Position numbers and translations under genes: made by a program. From Pseudomonas sp. NC02 (GTDB lineage Bacteria > Pseudomonadota > Gammaproteobacteria > Pseudomonadales > Pseudomonadaceae), in NCBI RefSeq assembly GCF_002874965.1, contig NZ_CP025624.1:1860001-1924000 (forward strand): a stretch of DNA of 64,000 nt, given 5' to 3'. Below are positions 22,176 to 31,261 of this stretch, piece by piece. How positions within the stretch are numbered: position 1 is the first letter of the stretch; every line of letters begins with the position of its first letter. The notes below the pieces were generated by a model that was not told where the DNA came from, made no database searches, and saw nothing but the letters and a program-made list of their open reading frames with translations.

Positions 22176-22883
22176 ATGGCCCAGTCGGAAACCGTTGAAC
22201 GCATTCTCGATGCTGCCGAGCAGTTGTTCGCGGAAAAAGGATTTGCTGAAACTTCATTGCGGCTGATTACCAGCAAGGCCGGGGTCAACCTGGCGGCAGT
22301 GAACTACCATTTCGGCTCCAAGAAGGCGCTGATCCAGGCCGTGTTCTCTCGGTTCCTGGGGCCTTTCTGCATCAGCCTCGACCGTGAGCTGGAGCGTCGC
22401 CAGGCCAAGCCTGAAAACAAGCCAAGCCTGGAAGACCTGCTGGAGATCCTCGTCGAACAAGCCCTGGTGGTTCAGCCACGCAGCGGCAACGACCTGTCGA
22501 TCTTCATGCGCCTGTTGGGCCTGGCGTTCAGCCAGAGCCAGGGCCACCTGCGCCGCTATCTGGAAGACATGTACGGCAAGGTGTTCCGCCGCTATATGTT
22601 GCTGGTCAACGAAGCCGCCCCGCGTATCCCGCCAATCGAACTGTTCTGGCGCGTGCACTTCATGCTCGGTGCCGCGGCATTCAGCATGTCCGGGATCAAG
22701 GCACTGCGTGCGATTGCCGAGACCGACTTCGGCGTCAACACCTCCATCGAGCAGGTCATGCGCCTGATGGTGCCGTTTCTCGCCGCCGGCATGCGTGCCG
22801 AAACCGGCGTCACCGACCAGGCCATGGCCGCCGCCCAATTGCGCCCGCGCAGCAAGTCAGCACCGGCCCCGGCCAAGGTTTAA
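22176..22883 (+). CDS. psrA: TetR-family fatty-acid-responsive regulator PsrA
   Basis: 235 residues. The N-terminal TetR helix-turn-helix (ERILDAAEQLFAEKGFAETS, then ITSKAGVNLAAVNYHFGSKK) is followed by a ligand domain matching PsrA. PsrA senses long-chain acyl groups, represses fad genes and itself, and activates rpoS in Pseudomonas. It lies beside lexA and nagZ as in P. aeruginosa. The start at 22176 has GGCGGAG upstream; an in-frame TTG within the operator is rejected. Autoregulation is supported by the two operators on its promoter. Confidence 0.93.
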   Translation: MAQSETVERILDAAEQLFAEKGFAETSLRLITSKAGVNLAAVNYHFGSKKALIQAVFSRFLGPFCISLDRELERRQAKPENKPSLEDLLEILVEQALVVQPRSGNDLSIFMRLLGLAFSQSQGHLRRYLEDMYGKVFRRYMLLVNEAAPRIPPIELFWRVHFMLGAAAFSMSGIKALRAIAETDFGVNTSIEQVMRLMVPFLAAGMRAETGVTDQAMAAAQLRPRSKSAPAPAKV

Positions 22884-23053
22884 CCCCTCCCGGGTGTGCG
22901 CGGCCGCTTGCATCCGCTAAGCTAGCCGCCCATGCCGATTTCAGCTATTTATCCACAGCCCGTTACGCTTGCTGAGCGTCCGTCTCCAGATTCAATCCTG
23001 GCGATGCGATCTCGCGGGGGCTTCGGGCTGCGCGCGTTATTTAAGGAAGCTAT

Positions 23054-24064
23054 ATGACCCAAGCCCTGCAAGGCTCTTTGATGGTGGACGTTGCCGGCAC
23101 CTGGCTGACGGCTGAGGATCGCCACTTGTTGCGTCAGCCCGAGGTGGGCGGCCTGATCATTTTTGCACGCAATATCGAGCATCCTCGGCAGGTGCGTGAA
23201 TTGAGCGCGGCGATTCGCGCCGTGCGCCCGGACCTGTTGCTGGCGGTCGATCAGGAAGGCGGCCGAGTGCAACGCTTGCGTCAGGGGTTTGTGCGTCTGC
23301 CGGCGATGCGTGCCTTGGCCGACAACCCGAATGCGGAGCAACTGGCCGAGCAGTGCGGTTGGATCATGGCAACCGAAGTGCTGGCGGTTGGCCTGGACCT
23401 GAGCTTCGCCCCGGTGCTGGACCTCGATTACCAACGCAGCGCCGTTGTGGGCACTCGCGCCTTCGAAGGCGACCCCGAGCGCGCCGCCGTGCTCGCGGGC
23501 GCCTTCATCCGTGGCATGAACAGCGCCGGTATGGCGGCCACCGGCAAGCACTTCCCCGGCCACGGCTGGGCCGAAGCCGATTCCCACGTCGCCATTCCCA
23601 ACGACGAGCGCAGCCTGGAACAGATTCGCGCCAATGACCTGGTGCCTTTCGCGCGCCTGAGCAAGCAACTGGCAGCCGTCATGCCGGCCCATGTGATTTA
23701 TCCACAAGTGGACGCGCAACCGGCCGGCTTCTCCCGGCGCTGGTTGCAGGACATCCTGCGTGGCGAGTTGCAGTTCGACGGGGTGATCTTCAGTGACGAC
23801 CTGTCGATGGCGGGGGCTCATGTGGTCGGTGATGCTGCCAGTCGTATTGAGGCGGCGTTGACTGCCGGTTGCGACATGGGCCTGGTGTGCAACGACCGCG
23901 CCGCCGCCGAGCTGGCCCTGAGTGCCGCCCAGCGCATGAAGGTCACTCCGTCGGCGCGTATCGCGCGGATGCGTGGCCAGGCTGTGGCGTCGACCGAGTA
24001 CAAGCAGGATCCGCGTTGGTTGGCGGCGTTGGGTGCGCTGCGAGATGCTCAGTTAATCGACTGA
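23054..24064 (+). CDS. nagZ: Beta-N-acetylhexosaminidase NagZ
   Basis: 336 residues, glycoside hydrolase family 3. It shows VDQEGGRVQRL, the general acid-base loop TGKHFPGHGWAEADSH (near residue 163) and the nucleophile Asp in FSDDLSMAGA (near 247). It removes GlcNAc from anhydromuropeptides in the cytoplasm during cell-wall recycling, and in Pseudomonas this feeds AmpC induction. The start at 23054 follows AAGGAAG. Confidence 0.96.
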   Translation: MTQALQGSLMVDVAGTWLTAEDRHLLRQPEVGGLIIFARNIEHPRQVRELSAAIRAVRPDLLLAVDQEGGRVQRLRQGFVRLPAMRALADNPNAEQLAEQCGWIMATEVLAVGLDLSFAPVLDLDYQRSAVVGTRAFEGDPERAAVLAGAFIRGMNSAGMAATGKHFPGHGWAEADSHVAIPNDERSLEQIRANDLVPFARLSKQLAAVMPAHVIYPQVDAQPAGFSRRWLQDILRGELQFDGVIFSDDLSMAGAHVVGDAASRIEAALTAGCDMGLVCNDRAAAELALSAAQRMKVTPSARIARMRGQAVASTEYKQDPRWLAALGALRDAQLID

Positions 24065-24080
24065 CAACTGCGGTGCGCCC

Positions 24081-24163
24081 TTCGCGAGCAAGCCCGCTCC
24101 CACATCAGACCGCATTCCTCCAGGGTATATGCGGTCAAATGTGGGAGCGGGCTTGCTCGCGAA
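24081..24163. repeat. REPIN
   Basis: Inverted arm TTCGCGAGCAAGCCCGCTCC to forward arm ending GGGCTTGCTCGCGAA. The spacer holds GACCGCAT...ATGCGGTC, which extends the pairing. Lies between convergent nagZ and the SNF2 gene. Confidence 0.92.
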
Positions 24164-24176
24164 GGTGATCTAACAG

Positions 24177-26867
24177 TCAGCGCTTTTCCTGCTTGTGAGG
24201 CAACGGCGCAAACAACGCCTCGATATCCTCATTCCCCAACTTCCAATCCCCCGTCGTCCGCCCATCCAGAACGCCCGCCGCCAGATCAGACTTTTCCTGC
24301 TGCAAATGCTGGATTTTCTCTTCCACGGTGCCCCGGGCAATCATCTTGTAGACGAATACCGGCTTCTCCTGGCCGATGCGGTACGCACGGTCGGTGGCCT
24401 GGTTTTCCGTGGCCGGGTTCCACCACGGGTCGTAGTGAATCACCGTGTCGGCTTCCGTCAGGTTAAGTCCGACGCCGCCTGCCTTCAGGCTGATCAGGAA
24501 GATCTGCAGCTTGCCGCTCTGGAAGTCTTTCACCGGCGTGCGCCGATCCCGCGTCTGACCGGTAAGAAGCGCATAAGCCACGCCGCGCTTCTTCAACTCG
24601 GCCTCGATCAGGCTCAGCATCGAAGTGAACTGGGAAAACAGCAGAATCCTGCGGCCTTCGGCAAACAGCTCTTCGAGCATCTCCATCAAGCTGTCGAGTT
24701 TGCCCGAGCTACTGCCCTTTGCCGGCAGGGTTGCATCATTGACCAGGCGTAAATCACAGCACACCTGGCGCAACTTGAGCAGCGCCTCCAGGATGATGAT
24801 CTGGCTGCGCGCCACACCCTTGCGGGTAATCTCGTCGCGGACTTTCTTGTCCATCGCCAGGCGCATGGTTTCGTACACGTCGCGTTGGGCTTCGTTGAGG
24901 TCGACCCAGTGGATGATCTCGGTCTTGGGCGGCAGCTCGGTCGCCACCTGCTCCTTGGTGCGACGCAGCAGGAACGGCTTGATCCGACCATTAAGGTGCT
25001 GCAATCGCACATCGCTGCCGCGCTTTTCGATCGGTACGCGGTAATCGCGGTTGAAGCTCTTCACGTCCCCCAGCCAACCCGGCAGCAGGAAGTGGAACAG
25101 CGACCACAGCTCGCCCAAGTGGTTTTCCAGCGGTGTACCGCTGAGGCACAGGCGCTGGCGGGCGTTCAGCTCGCGGGCCGCCTGGGCCGCCTTGCTGTTG
25201 GGGTTCTTGATGTACTGCGCTTCGTCAAGGATCAGCACGTGCAAGGGCAGGGCGGCCAGTTGCTCGATGTCCTTGGGCAGCAGGGCGTAGGTGGTCAGCA
25301 GCAGGTCGTAGTCCTGCAACTGAGGGAAATGTTTCTTGCGCCCCGCGCCGTACAACGCCATGACTTTGAGCTGCGGCGTGAAGTGCGCCGCTTCGTCGAG
25401 CCAGTTCGGGATCAGGCTGGTGGGCATCACCACCATGCACGGGCGGTCCAGGCGTCCGGCGATTTTCTCGCTGAGAATATGCGCCAGGGTTTGCAGGGTT
25501 TTGCCCAGGCCCATGTCATCCGCGAGAATCCCGCCGACGTCGAGTTGGCGCAGCGACTGCATCCAGCTCAGGCCTTCCAGTTGATAAGGGCGCAACGTTG
25601 CGTTCAAGCCTTCCGGCGCTTCGCAGCTGAAATCCTTGATGTCCCGCAGGCGCTGGGCGAAGTTGCGGATCTTTTCGCCGCCTTCCCATTGCAGCGGCAG
25701 GTCTTCCAGCGGGTTCAGGCGAATCGCGTCGGCCTTGGCCAGGCGCAGCGCGGTGGTGCCGGGCTCTTGCAGGTAGAACTCGCCCAGGGTTGCCAGCACC
25801 GGTTTCAGCCGGCCATAAGGCAGCGCCACTTGCAGCGGGCCGTGGCCGTTGGGCAGGCCGGGAATGTTCACCAGGATCAGTTCGTCATCACGGCGCCGGG
25901 CGAGTTTTTCCGGGTTGAGGATCTCGGTGTGAGAGCGCATCAGGTTCAACAGGATCGGCAGAAGACTCAGGCGTTCGCCGTTGACGATGATCCCCAGTTC
26001 CAGGTCGAACCAGTCGCGCTCCGGCATCTCGTCGACGCTGGCGTACCAGTCGTCGACGGCGCTCAGGTCAAAACCGAAATCTTCGTCGATCTGTAGTTCC
26101 CAACCCTGGGCGCGCAGGTTCGGCGAGGCATTCAGGGTGAAGTTCAGCCACGCGCTGTCATTGACCATCTCGAACAGCTCGCCGGCGCTTTCCGGCAGGG
26201 CCTTGCTCTGGCGGGTGGCGATCTTGAAGCCCAGCAGGCGCAGCTGTTCGCGAAACTGCTGCTCCACCTCGGGGTGGCGCTTGATCCGCAGGCTCTGCTG
26301 TTCCTGGCGCACGATAATGTCGGCCTTCTTCTGGCCGCTGACGTAGTTGCCCAGATAGTTGAAGGACAACGCTGCGCGATGCTGGATATAACGCTGCATC
26401 TTGCCGTTGCGCGGCTCGAAGGCGCTGAACTCGATGCTCGCCAGCCACAGGCGCGGCACCGGTTGCACGTCTTCCATCACCACTTGCGGCAACACCACGC
26501 GGTTATCCAGCACCGCCTGGAGCTTCTCCAGCAACTCGGCATCCTGGGCCGCCGCAGGGTAGGCCAGGGTTTCCTGGACCTTGAGCAGCACGGCGGCGAT
26601 GTGTTTGCAGTTGGTGTGCACGGGGCACGTGCAGCGGCTGTCCACCAGGATCAACGTGCCCTTGGCGGATTCGCGCAGCGAAATGGTCTGGCGGTAGACA
26701 TTGCCACCCGAGCCTTCGCAGCTGGCAATGATGGTGCTGTCGCCGGACTCGACGATACGCACACGGTTTTCCAGGGCGTAGCGCCGGCCACGCTCGAGGC
26801 TTTGCTCTTTAAAGCGATTGGCCCACGAAGGGGCCAGGGGTTTGGTCAACGACGACGTCAGGGGCAT
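24177..26867 (-). CDS. SNF2-family helicase with SWIM zinc finger
   Basis: 896 residues. The N-terminal SWIM zinc finger is visible as CTCPVHTNCKHIAAVL (near residue 88). The SNF2 ATPase core in the C-terminal half has ILADDMGLGKTLQTLA (motif I), LILDEAQYIKNP (motif II) and LSGTPLENHLGELWS; the helicase-C half has LLFSQFTSM, ISLKAGGVGLNL and QATDRAYRIGQ. Bacterial SNF2/HepA-like proteins translocate on double-stranded DNA; the target of this one is unknown. Its start is 9 bp after csiV, which itself follows mfd, so it is probably the third gene of a DNA-metabolism operon. Confidence 0.88.
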   Translation of the reverse strand: MPLTSSLTKPLAPSWANRFKEQSLERGRRYALENRVRIVESGDSTIIASCEGSGGNVYRQTISLRESAKGTLILVDSRCTCPVHTNCKHIAAVLLKVQETLAYPAAAQDAELLEKLQAVLDNRVVLPQVVMEDVQPVPRLWLASIEFSAFEPRNGKMQRYIQHRAALSFNYLGNYVSGQKKADIIVRQEQQSLRIKRHPEVEQQFREQLRLLGFKIATRQSKALPESAGELFEMVNDSAWLNFTLNASPNLRAQGWELQIDEDFGFDLSAVDDWYASVDEMPERDWFDLELGIIVNGERLSLLPILLNLMRSHTEILNPEKLARRRDDELILVNIPGLPNGHGPLQVALPYGRLKPVLATLGEFYLQEPGTTALRLAKADAIRLNPLEDLPLQWEGGEKIRNFAQRLRDIKDFSCEAPEGLNATLRPYQLEGLSWMQSLRQLDVGGILADDMGLGKTLQTLAHILSEKIAGRLDRPCMVVMPTSLIPNWLDEAAHFTPQLKVMALYGAGRKKHFPQLQDYDLLLTTYALLPKDIEQLAALPLHVLILDEAQYIKNPNSKAAQAARELNARQRLCLSGTPLENHLGELWSLFHFLLPGWLGDVKSFNRDYRVPIEKRGSDVRLQHLNGRIKPFLLRRTKEQVATELPPKTEIIHWVDLNEAQRDVYETMRLAMDKKVRDEITRKGVARSQIIILEALLKLRQVCCDLRLVNDATLPAKGSSSGKLDSLMEMLEELFAEGRRILLFSQFTSMLSLIEAELKKRGVAYALLTGQTRDRRTPVKDFQSGKLQIFLISLKAGGVGLNLTEADTVIHYDPWWNPATENQATDRAYRIGQEKPVFVYKMIARGTVEEKIQHLQQEKSDLAAGVLDGRTTGDWKLGNEDIEALFAPLPHKQEKR

Positions 26868-26876
26868 GGTGCTGGA

Positions 26877-27446
26877 TCAGTCCTGGACATCGGGCGGTGG
26901 AGCGCTGGGCGGCTTGGCGGTCAGCGAAGTGATCTTGATCAGCAGGGCGAGGTGGCCGCCGTCCAGGTAGTTGAGCTGGTTGTTCTTTGTGCGCACGTCT
27001 TGCTGGCTGAGGTGTTCGCTGGCGATGACGCTGCCGTTGGCGTCGAACTGGTTGACCCAGAAGTCTGCGTCGATATCGGTAAAGCGTCCAAGCTGCAGGT
27101 TCAGGGTACCTTCGATGGGGAACTGGCCGAACTGTTCCTGGCCATCGCTGATGGCCAGCTTCACCGGTTGCTCACCGAGATTCTGTTCCCAGGACTTGTG
27201 CAGCAATACGGTGTAGTCGCTGCTGGCTTGCAGCTTCTCGACAATATTGCCCAATCGTGGCGGGCTCATTTTGTCAGTCCCCAGGCGTGGTGCGCCGGCG
27301 TCCCAGTTTTCCGGCGCCGCACGGCTGTTGATCACCGGCTCGGCGTTCTGGCGCACCAGGATCATCTCCACCAGGTACGGGCTGTCGGCGAACGCCGAAG
27401 GGGCAACGACCACCAACAACAAGCTCAAAATGCGGAACAGGCGCAT
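26877..27446 (-). CDS. CsiV-family secreted protein
   Basis: 189 residues. A signal peptide (MRLFRILSLLLVVVAPSAFA) is followed by SPYLVEMILVRQNAEPVIN, as in CsiV-like proteins, a central helix and a beta-rich C-terminus ending in a Pro-rich tail (KPPSAPPPDVQD). CsiV was named for a role in cell-envelope/cell division behaviour in Vibrio; the role in Pseudomonas is not established. The start at 27446 has AAGGA upstream; an in-frame TTG five codons earlier overlaps that site. It begins 11 bp after the mfd stop. Confidence 0.75.
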   Translation of the reverse strand: MRLFRILSLLLVVVAPSAFADSPYLVEMILVRQNAEPVINSRAAPENWDAGAPRLGTDKMSPPRLGNIVEKLQASSDYTVLLHKSWEQNLGEQPVKLAISDGQEQFGQFPIEGTLNLQLGRFTDIDADFWVNQFDANGSVIASEHLSQQDVRTKNNQLNYLDGGHLALLIKITSLTAKPPSAPPPDVQD

Positions 27447-27457
27447 TGGGGCGTCCT

Positions 27458-30400
27458 TCAAGCAGATTTCGGGATGAGGCGCTCAAACAGCGCCTCCAGT
27501 GTATTAAAGCGTTCTTCGGCGCGTTCCATCGGCACCATGAATTTGAACAGCGTAGCCCCTTCGAACTTGTAGCGATTGGGCTGGCCCTGAATCAGCTTGA
27601 TCAGCACCAGTGGGTCCACCGGCGTCTGCGCTTCGAATTCGATACGCCCACCTTGCGGCCCGGCGTCGACCTTCTTGATGCCCAGTTGCTCGGCCTGCAG
27701 TTTGAGCAGGGTCAGGCGCACCAGGTTCTTGGTCGGCTCCGGCAACAGGCCGAAGCGATCGATCATCTCCACTTGAAGGTCCTTGAGACCTTCTTCGTCG
27801 GTGGCCGAGGCGATGCGCTTGTACAGGATCAGTCGCGCGTGCACATCCGGCAGGTAGTCTTCGGGGATCAGCGCCGGCAGGCGCAGGTTGATCTCCGGGC
27901 CGCCACCCAGCGGTTGGTCGAGGTTCGGTTGTTCGCCCTTGCGGATGGACTTCACCGCGCGCTCGAGCATTTCCATATACAGGGTGAAGCCGACGGCCTG
28001 GATCTGCCCGCTCTGGCCGTCGCCCAGCAGTTCGCCGGCGCCGCGGATTTCCAGGTCGTTGGTGGCCAGCACAAAGCCGGCGCCGAGGTCCTGGGTGTTG
28101 GCGATCGCTTCCAGGCGCTTCTCGGCGTCGGAAGTGATCTGCTGGCGCGGCGGTGTCAGCAGATAGGCATACGCCTGGTGGTGACTGCGCCCGACCCGGC
28201 CGCGCAACTGATGCAGCTGCGCCAGGCCGAACTTGTCGGCGCGCTCGATGATGATGGTGTTGGCGCTCGGCACGTCGATGCCGGTCTCGATGATGGTCGA
28301 GGCGATCAGCACGTTGAAGCGCTTGTGATAGAAGTCGCTCATCACCTGTTCGAGTTCGCGCTCGCGCATCTGCCCGTGGCCGATGGCGATCCGTGCTTCC
28401 GGCACCAGTTCGGCGAGGTCGGCGGCGCATTTCTCGATGGTTTTTACATCGTTGTGCAGGTAGTACACCTGGCCGCCGCGCAGCAACTCGCGCAGCAGGG
28501 CTTCCTTGACCGTGCTTTTGTTCTGCTCCATGACGAAGGTGCGCACCGACAACCGGCGCGCCGGCGGCGTGGCGATGATCGACAGGTCGCGCATGCCCGA
28601 CACCGCCATGTTCAGCGTGCGCGGAATCGGCGTGGCGGTGAGCGTCAGGATGTCGACTTCACTGCGCAGGGCCTTGAGCTGTTCTTTCTGGCGAACCCCG
28701 AAGCGGTGCTCTTCGTCGATGATCACCAGCCCGAGGTTCTTGATCTTCACGTCATCCGACAGCAGCTTGTGAGTGCCGATGACAATGTCGATCTTGCCTT
28801 CCGCCAGGTCGGCGATGGCCGCATTCACTTCCTTGGCCGATTTGAAGCGGCTCATCACCTCCACAGTCACCGGCCAGTCGGCAAAGCGGTCGCGAAAGCT
28901 GTTGTAGTGCTGCTGGGCGAGCAGGGTGGTGGGGACGAGGATCGCCACTTGGCGGCCACCGTGCACCGCAATAAACGCTGCGCGCATTGCCACTTCGGTC
29001 TTGCCGAAGCCCACGTCGCCGCACACCAGGCGGTCCATCGGCTTGGGCGCCAGCATGTCGGCGCGCACGGCGTCGATGGTGGTTTGCTGGTCCGGGGTTT
29101 CTTCGAAGGCGAAGCCGGCGCTGAAGGTGGCGTAGTCGGCTTTTGGGTCGGCAAACGCATAACCTTCGCGGGCGGCGCGGCGGGCATAGATGTCGAGCAA
29201 CTCGGCGGCCACATCGCGTACCTGTTCGGCGGCCTTGCGCTTGGCTTTCTGCCAGGTCTCGGAGCCCAGGCGGTGCAACGGGGCGAGGGCGTCGTCGCTG
29301 CCGGTGTAGCGGGCGATCAGGTGCAGGTTTGCCACGGGCACGTAGAGCTTGGCGCCCTCGGCGTATTCCATGGTGAGGAATTCGGCCACCTGGTTGTCGA
29401 TCTCCAGGGTCTGCAGGCCCAGGTAACGGCCCACGCCGTGGTCGATATGCACCACCGGCGCGCCTTCGCGCAGTTCGGTGAGGTTCTTGATCACCGCATC
29501 GTTGTTGGCATCGGCGCGCTTTTCCCGGCGGCGGCGCTGCATCACCCGCTGACCGAACAGCGGGCTCTCGGCAATCAGTGCCAGGGCCGGGTCGTCCAGC
29601 AGCAGCCCTTCGTCCAGCGGTGCGATGGTGATCGCCAGGCGGTCCTTGCTCGCGACAAAGTCCGGCCAGCTATCGACGGTTTTCGGCCGCAGCTTCAGGC
29701 GTTCCAGCAACTCCAGCAGCACCTCGCGGCGCCCGGCGGACTCGGCGGTAAACAGCACGCGGCCGGGGAAGTCACCGAGGAAATTCGACAATGCTTCCAG
29801 CGGCTGGTTGGCCTTGGCTTCAATCGCCAGGTTCGGCAGCGCTTGCGCCGGAAAGCGCTCGCGGCCGGCGCCTGCATCCACGTCCTGCTGGCTGGCGACT
29901 ACTCGCGGCCAGTTTTTCAGGCGGGCGAAGCAGTCCTCCACCGGCAGGAACAGCTCGGCCGGTGGCAATAAAGGACGGGACGGGTCGACGCGGCGTTCTT
30001 CATAACGGTTGCGCACGTCATTCCAGAAATTCTCCGCTGCCTGTTCGATGCCTGGCAGCGAGAACACCTGGGTGTCCTGGGGCAGGTAATCGAAGAGCGT
30101 GGAGGTTTCGTCGAAGAACAGCGGCAGGTAGTACTCGATGCCGGCGGGGGTAATCCCGCTGCTCAAGTCCTGGAAGATCGGGCAGCGACGGAAGTCGACG
30201 TCGAAGCGCTCGCGGAAACGTGCCTTGAAGCGCGTGACCGCGTCTTTTTGCAGCGGGAACTCCCGGGCCGGCAGCAGCTTGATCGACTGCACCTTGTCGA
30301 TGGAGCGCTGGTTTTCCGGATCGAAGGTGCGCAGGGTTTCGATTTCGTCGTCGAACAGGTCGATCCGGTAGGGCAGTTTGCTGCCCATCGGGAACAGGTC

Positions 30401-30907
30401 GATCAACGCGCCACGCACGGCGAACTCACCGTGCTCGTACACCGTGTCGACGCAGCGATAGCCGCTGGCCTCAAGCCGGGTGCGCATTTGCTCCACATCG
30501 AGCTTCTGGCCGATATCCAGCACCAGGCTGCTGCCCAGCAGGAACTTGGTCGGTGCCAGGCGGTGCAGGGCCGTGGTGATTGGCACCACCAGCACGCCGT
30601 GGGCCAGTTCCGGCAAGCGGTACAGGCTGGCGATGCGCTGGGAAATGATGTCCTGGTGCGGCGAGAACAGATCGTAGGGCAGGGTTTCCCAGTCCGGAAA
30701 ATGCAGTACCGGCAAATCGGGGGCGAAGAAACTCAGCTCCTGTTCCAGCCGCTCGGCACTTTGGCTGTCGGCGGTGAGCAGCAGGGTAAAGCGCTTGGCA
30801 GCGCTGGCAGCCTCGGCGATGGCCAGGCTCAGGGCGGCACCGGGCAGATTGCCCCAGTGCTGTTTACCTGCCGCGGCAGGGAGAAGCGGTAGACGCAGAA
30901 CGGGCAC
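27458..30907 (-). CDS. mfd: Transcription-repair coupling factor Mfd
   Basis: 1149 residues. UvrB-like N-terminal modules, then the RNA-polymerase-interacting domain (VVHIDHGVGRYLGLQTLE), then a RecG-like translocase with CGDVGFGKTEVAMRAAF (motif I near residue 632), IIDEEHRFGVRQKE and the GRVGRSHHQAYAYLL motif. A TRCF C-terminal domain closes it. Mfd removes RNA polymerase stalled at DNA lesions and recruits UvrA. First gene of an apparent mfd-csiV-SNF2 operon, divergent from gap. Confidence 0.96.
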   Translation of the reverse strand: MPVLRLPLLPAAAGKQHWGNLPGAALSLAIAEAASAAKRFTLLLTADSQSAERLEQELSFFAPDLPVLHFPDWETLPYDLFSPHQDIISQRIASLYRLPELAHGVLVVPITTALHRLAPTKFLLGSSLVLDIGQKLDVEQMRTRLEASGYRCVDTVYEHGEFAVRGALIDLFPMGSKLPYRIDLFDDEIETLRTFDPENQRSIDKVQSIKLLPAREFPLQKDAVTRFKARFRERFDVDFRRCPIFQDLSSGITPAGIEYYLPLFFDETSTLFDYLPQDTQVFSLPGIEQAAENFWNDVRNRYEERRVDPSRPLLPPAELFLPVEDCFARLKNWPRVVASQQDVDAGAGRERFPAQALPNLAIEAKANQPLEALSNFLGDFPGRVLFTAESAGRREVLLELLERLKLRPKTVDSWPDFVASKDRLAITIAPLDEGLLLDDPALALIAESPLFGQRVMQRRRREKRADANNDAVIKNLTELREGAPVVHIDHGVGRYLGLQTLEIDNQVAEFLTMEYAEGAKLYVPVANLHLIARYTGSDDALAPLHRLGSETWQKAKRKAAEQVRDVAAELLDIYARRAAREGYAFADPKADYATFSAGFAFEETPDQQTTIDAVRADMLAPKPMDRLVCGDVGFGKTEVAMRAAFIAVHGGRQVAILVPTTLLAQQHYNSFRDRFADWPVTVEVMSRFKSAKEVNAAIADLAEGKIDIVIGTHKLLSDDVKIKNLGLVIIDEEHRFGVRQKEQLKALRSEVDILTLTATPIPRTLNMAVSGMRDLSIIATPPARRLSVRTFVMEQNKSTVKEALLRELLRGGQVYYLHNDVKTIEKCAADLAELVPEARIAIGHGQMRERELEQVMSDFYHKRFNVLIASTIIETGIDVPSANTIIIERADKFGLAQLHQLRGRVGRSHHQAYAYLLTPPRQQITSDAEKRLEAIANTQDLGAGFVLATNDLEIRGAGELLGDGQSGQIQAVGFTLYMEMLERAVKSIRKGEQPNLDQPLGGGPEINLRLPALIPEDYLPDVHARLILYKRIASATDEEGLKDLQVEMIDRFGLLPEPTKNLVRLTLLKLQAEQLGIKKVDAGPQGGRIEFEAQTPVDPLVLIKLIQGQPNRYKFEGATLFKFMVPMERAEERFNTLEALFERLIPKSA

Positions 30908-31261
30908 GGAAGGTTGAGCTCCAAGCGTTGCGACAAAGTCGGTAATTGTAACGGCCCGGAGTGCCGCCTGTCAGTTGCTGACTGAGCCTATTACGGTTTG
31001 TAGGAAATGTAGTGGCTAAGACAAACAAAGGTGCCTTTTGACTCATTATGTAGTGCCGAAATCGGTGTATGTTTCGGAGGGTTACGGACACTTTGTCACA
31101 TTGGTCCAACAGGGGGTGCGCTGGAAGCCGCGTATTTACTGGGCTGCAGAGGGGCGATATTTTTTTGCAAGGGTTTTTGTTGCGGGCCGCGCATTGCTCC
31201 GAGGGCGGTCGGGCGGCATAATGTAGCCCCTTTTTTCTGCCCCTACATGTGGAAGGTTCCC
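30908..31261. other. Divergent mfd/gap intergenic region
   Basis: 354 bp with no supported gene. The frame of gap is open through much of it but lacks coding character. The only site I can point to is a probable gap promoter, listed separately. Confidence 0.6.
31194..31222 (+). promoter_or_regulatory. Candidate gap promoter
   Basis: -35 TTGCTC (31194-31199), 17-bp spacer, -10 CATAAT (31217-31222), giving a transcript start near 31229 and a leader of about 33 bases before the GTG. Confidence 0.4.

Noticed and set aside
31031..31246. Long N-terminal extension of gap
   Set aside because: No ribosome-binding site and no conserved sequence; the frame is open by chance in the intergenic region.
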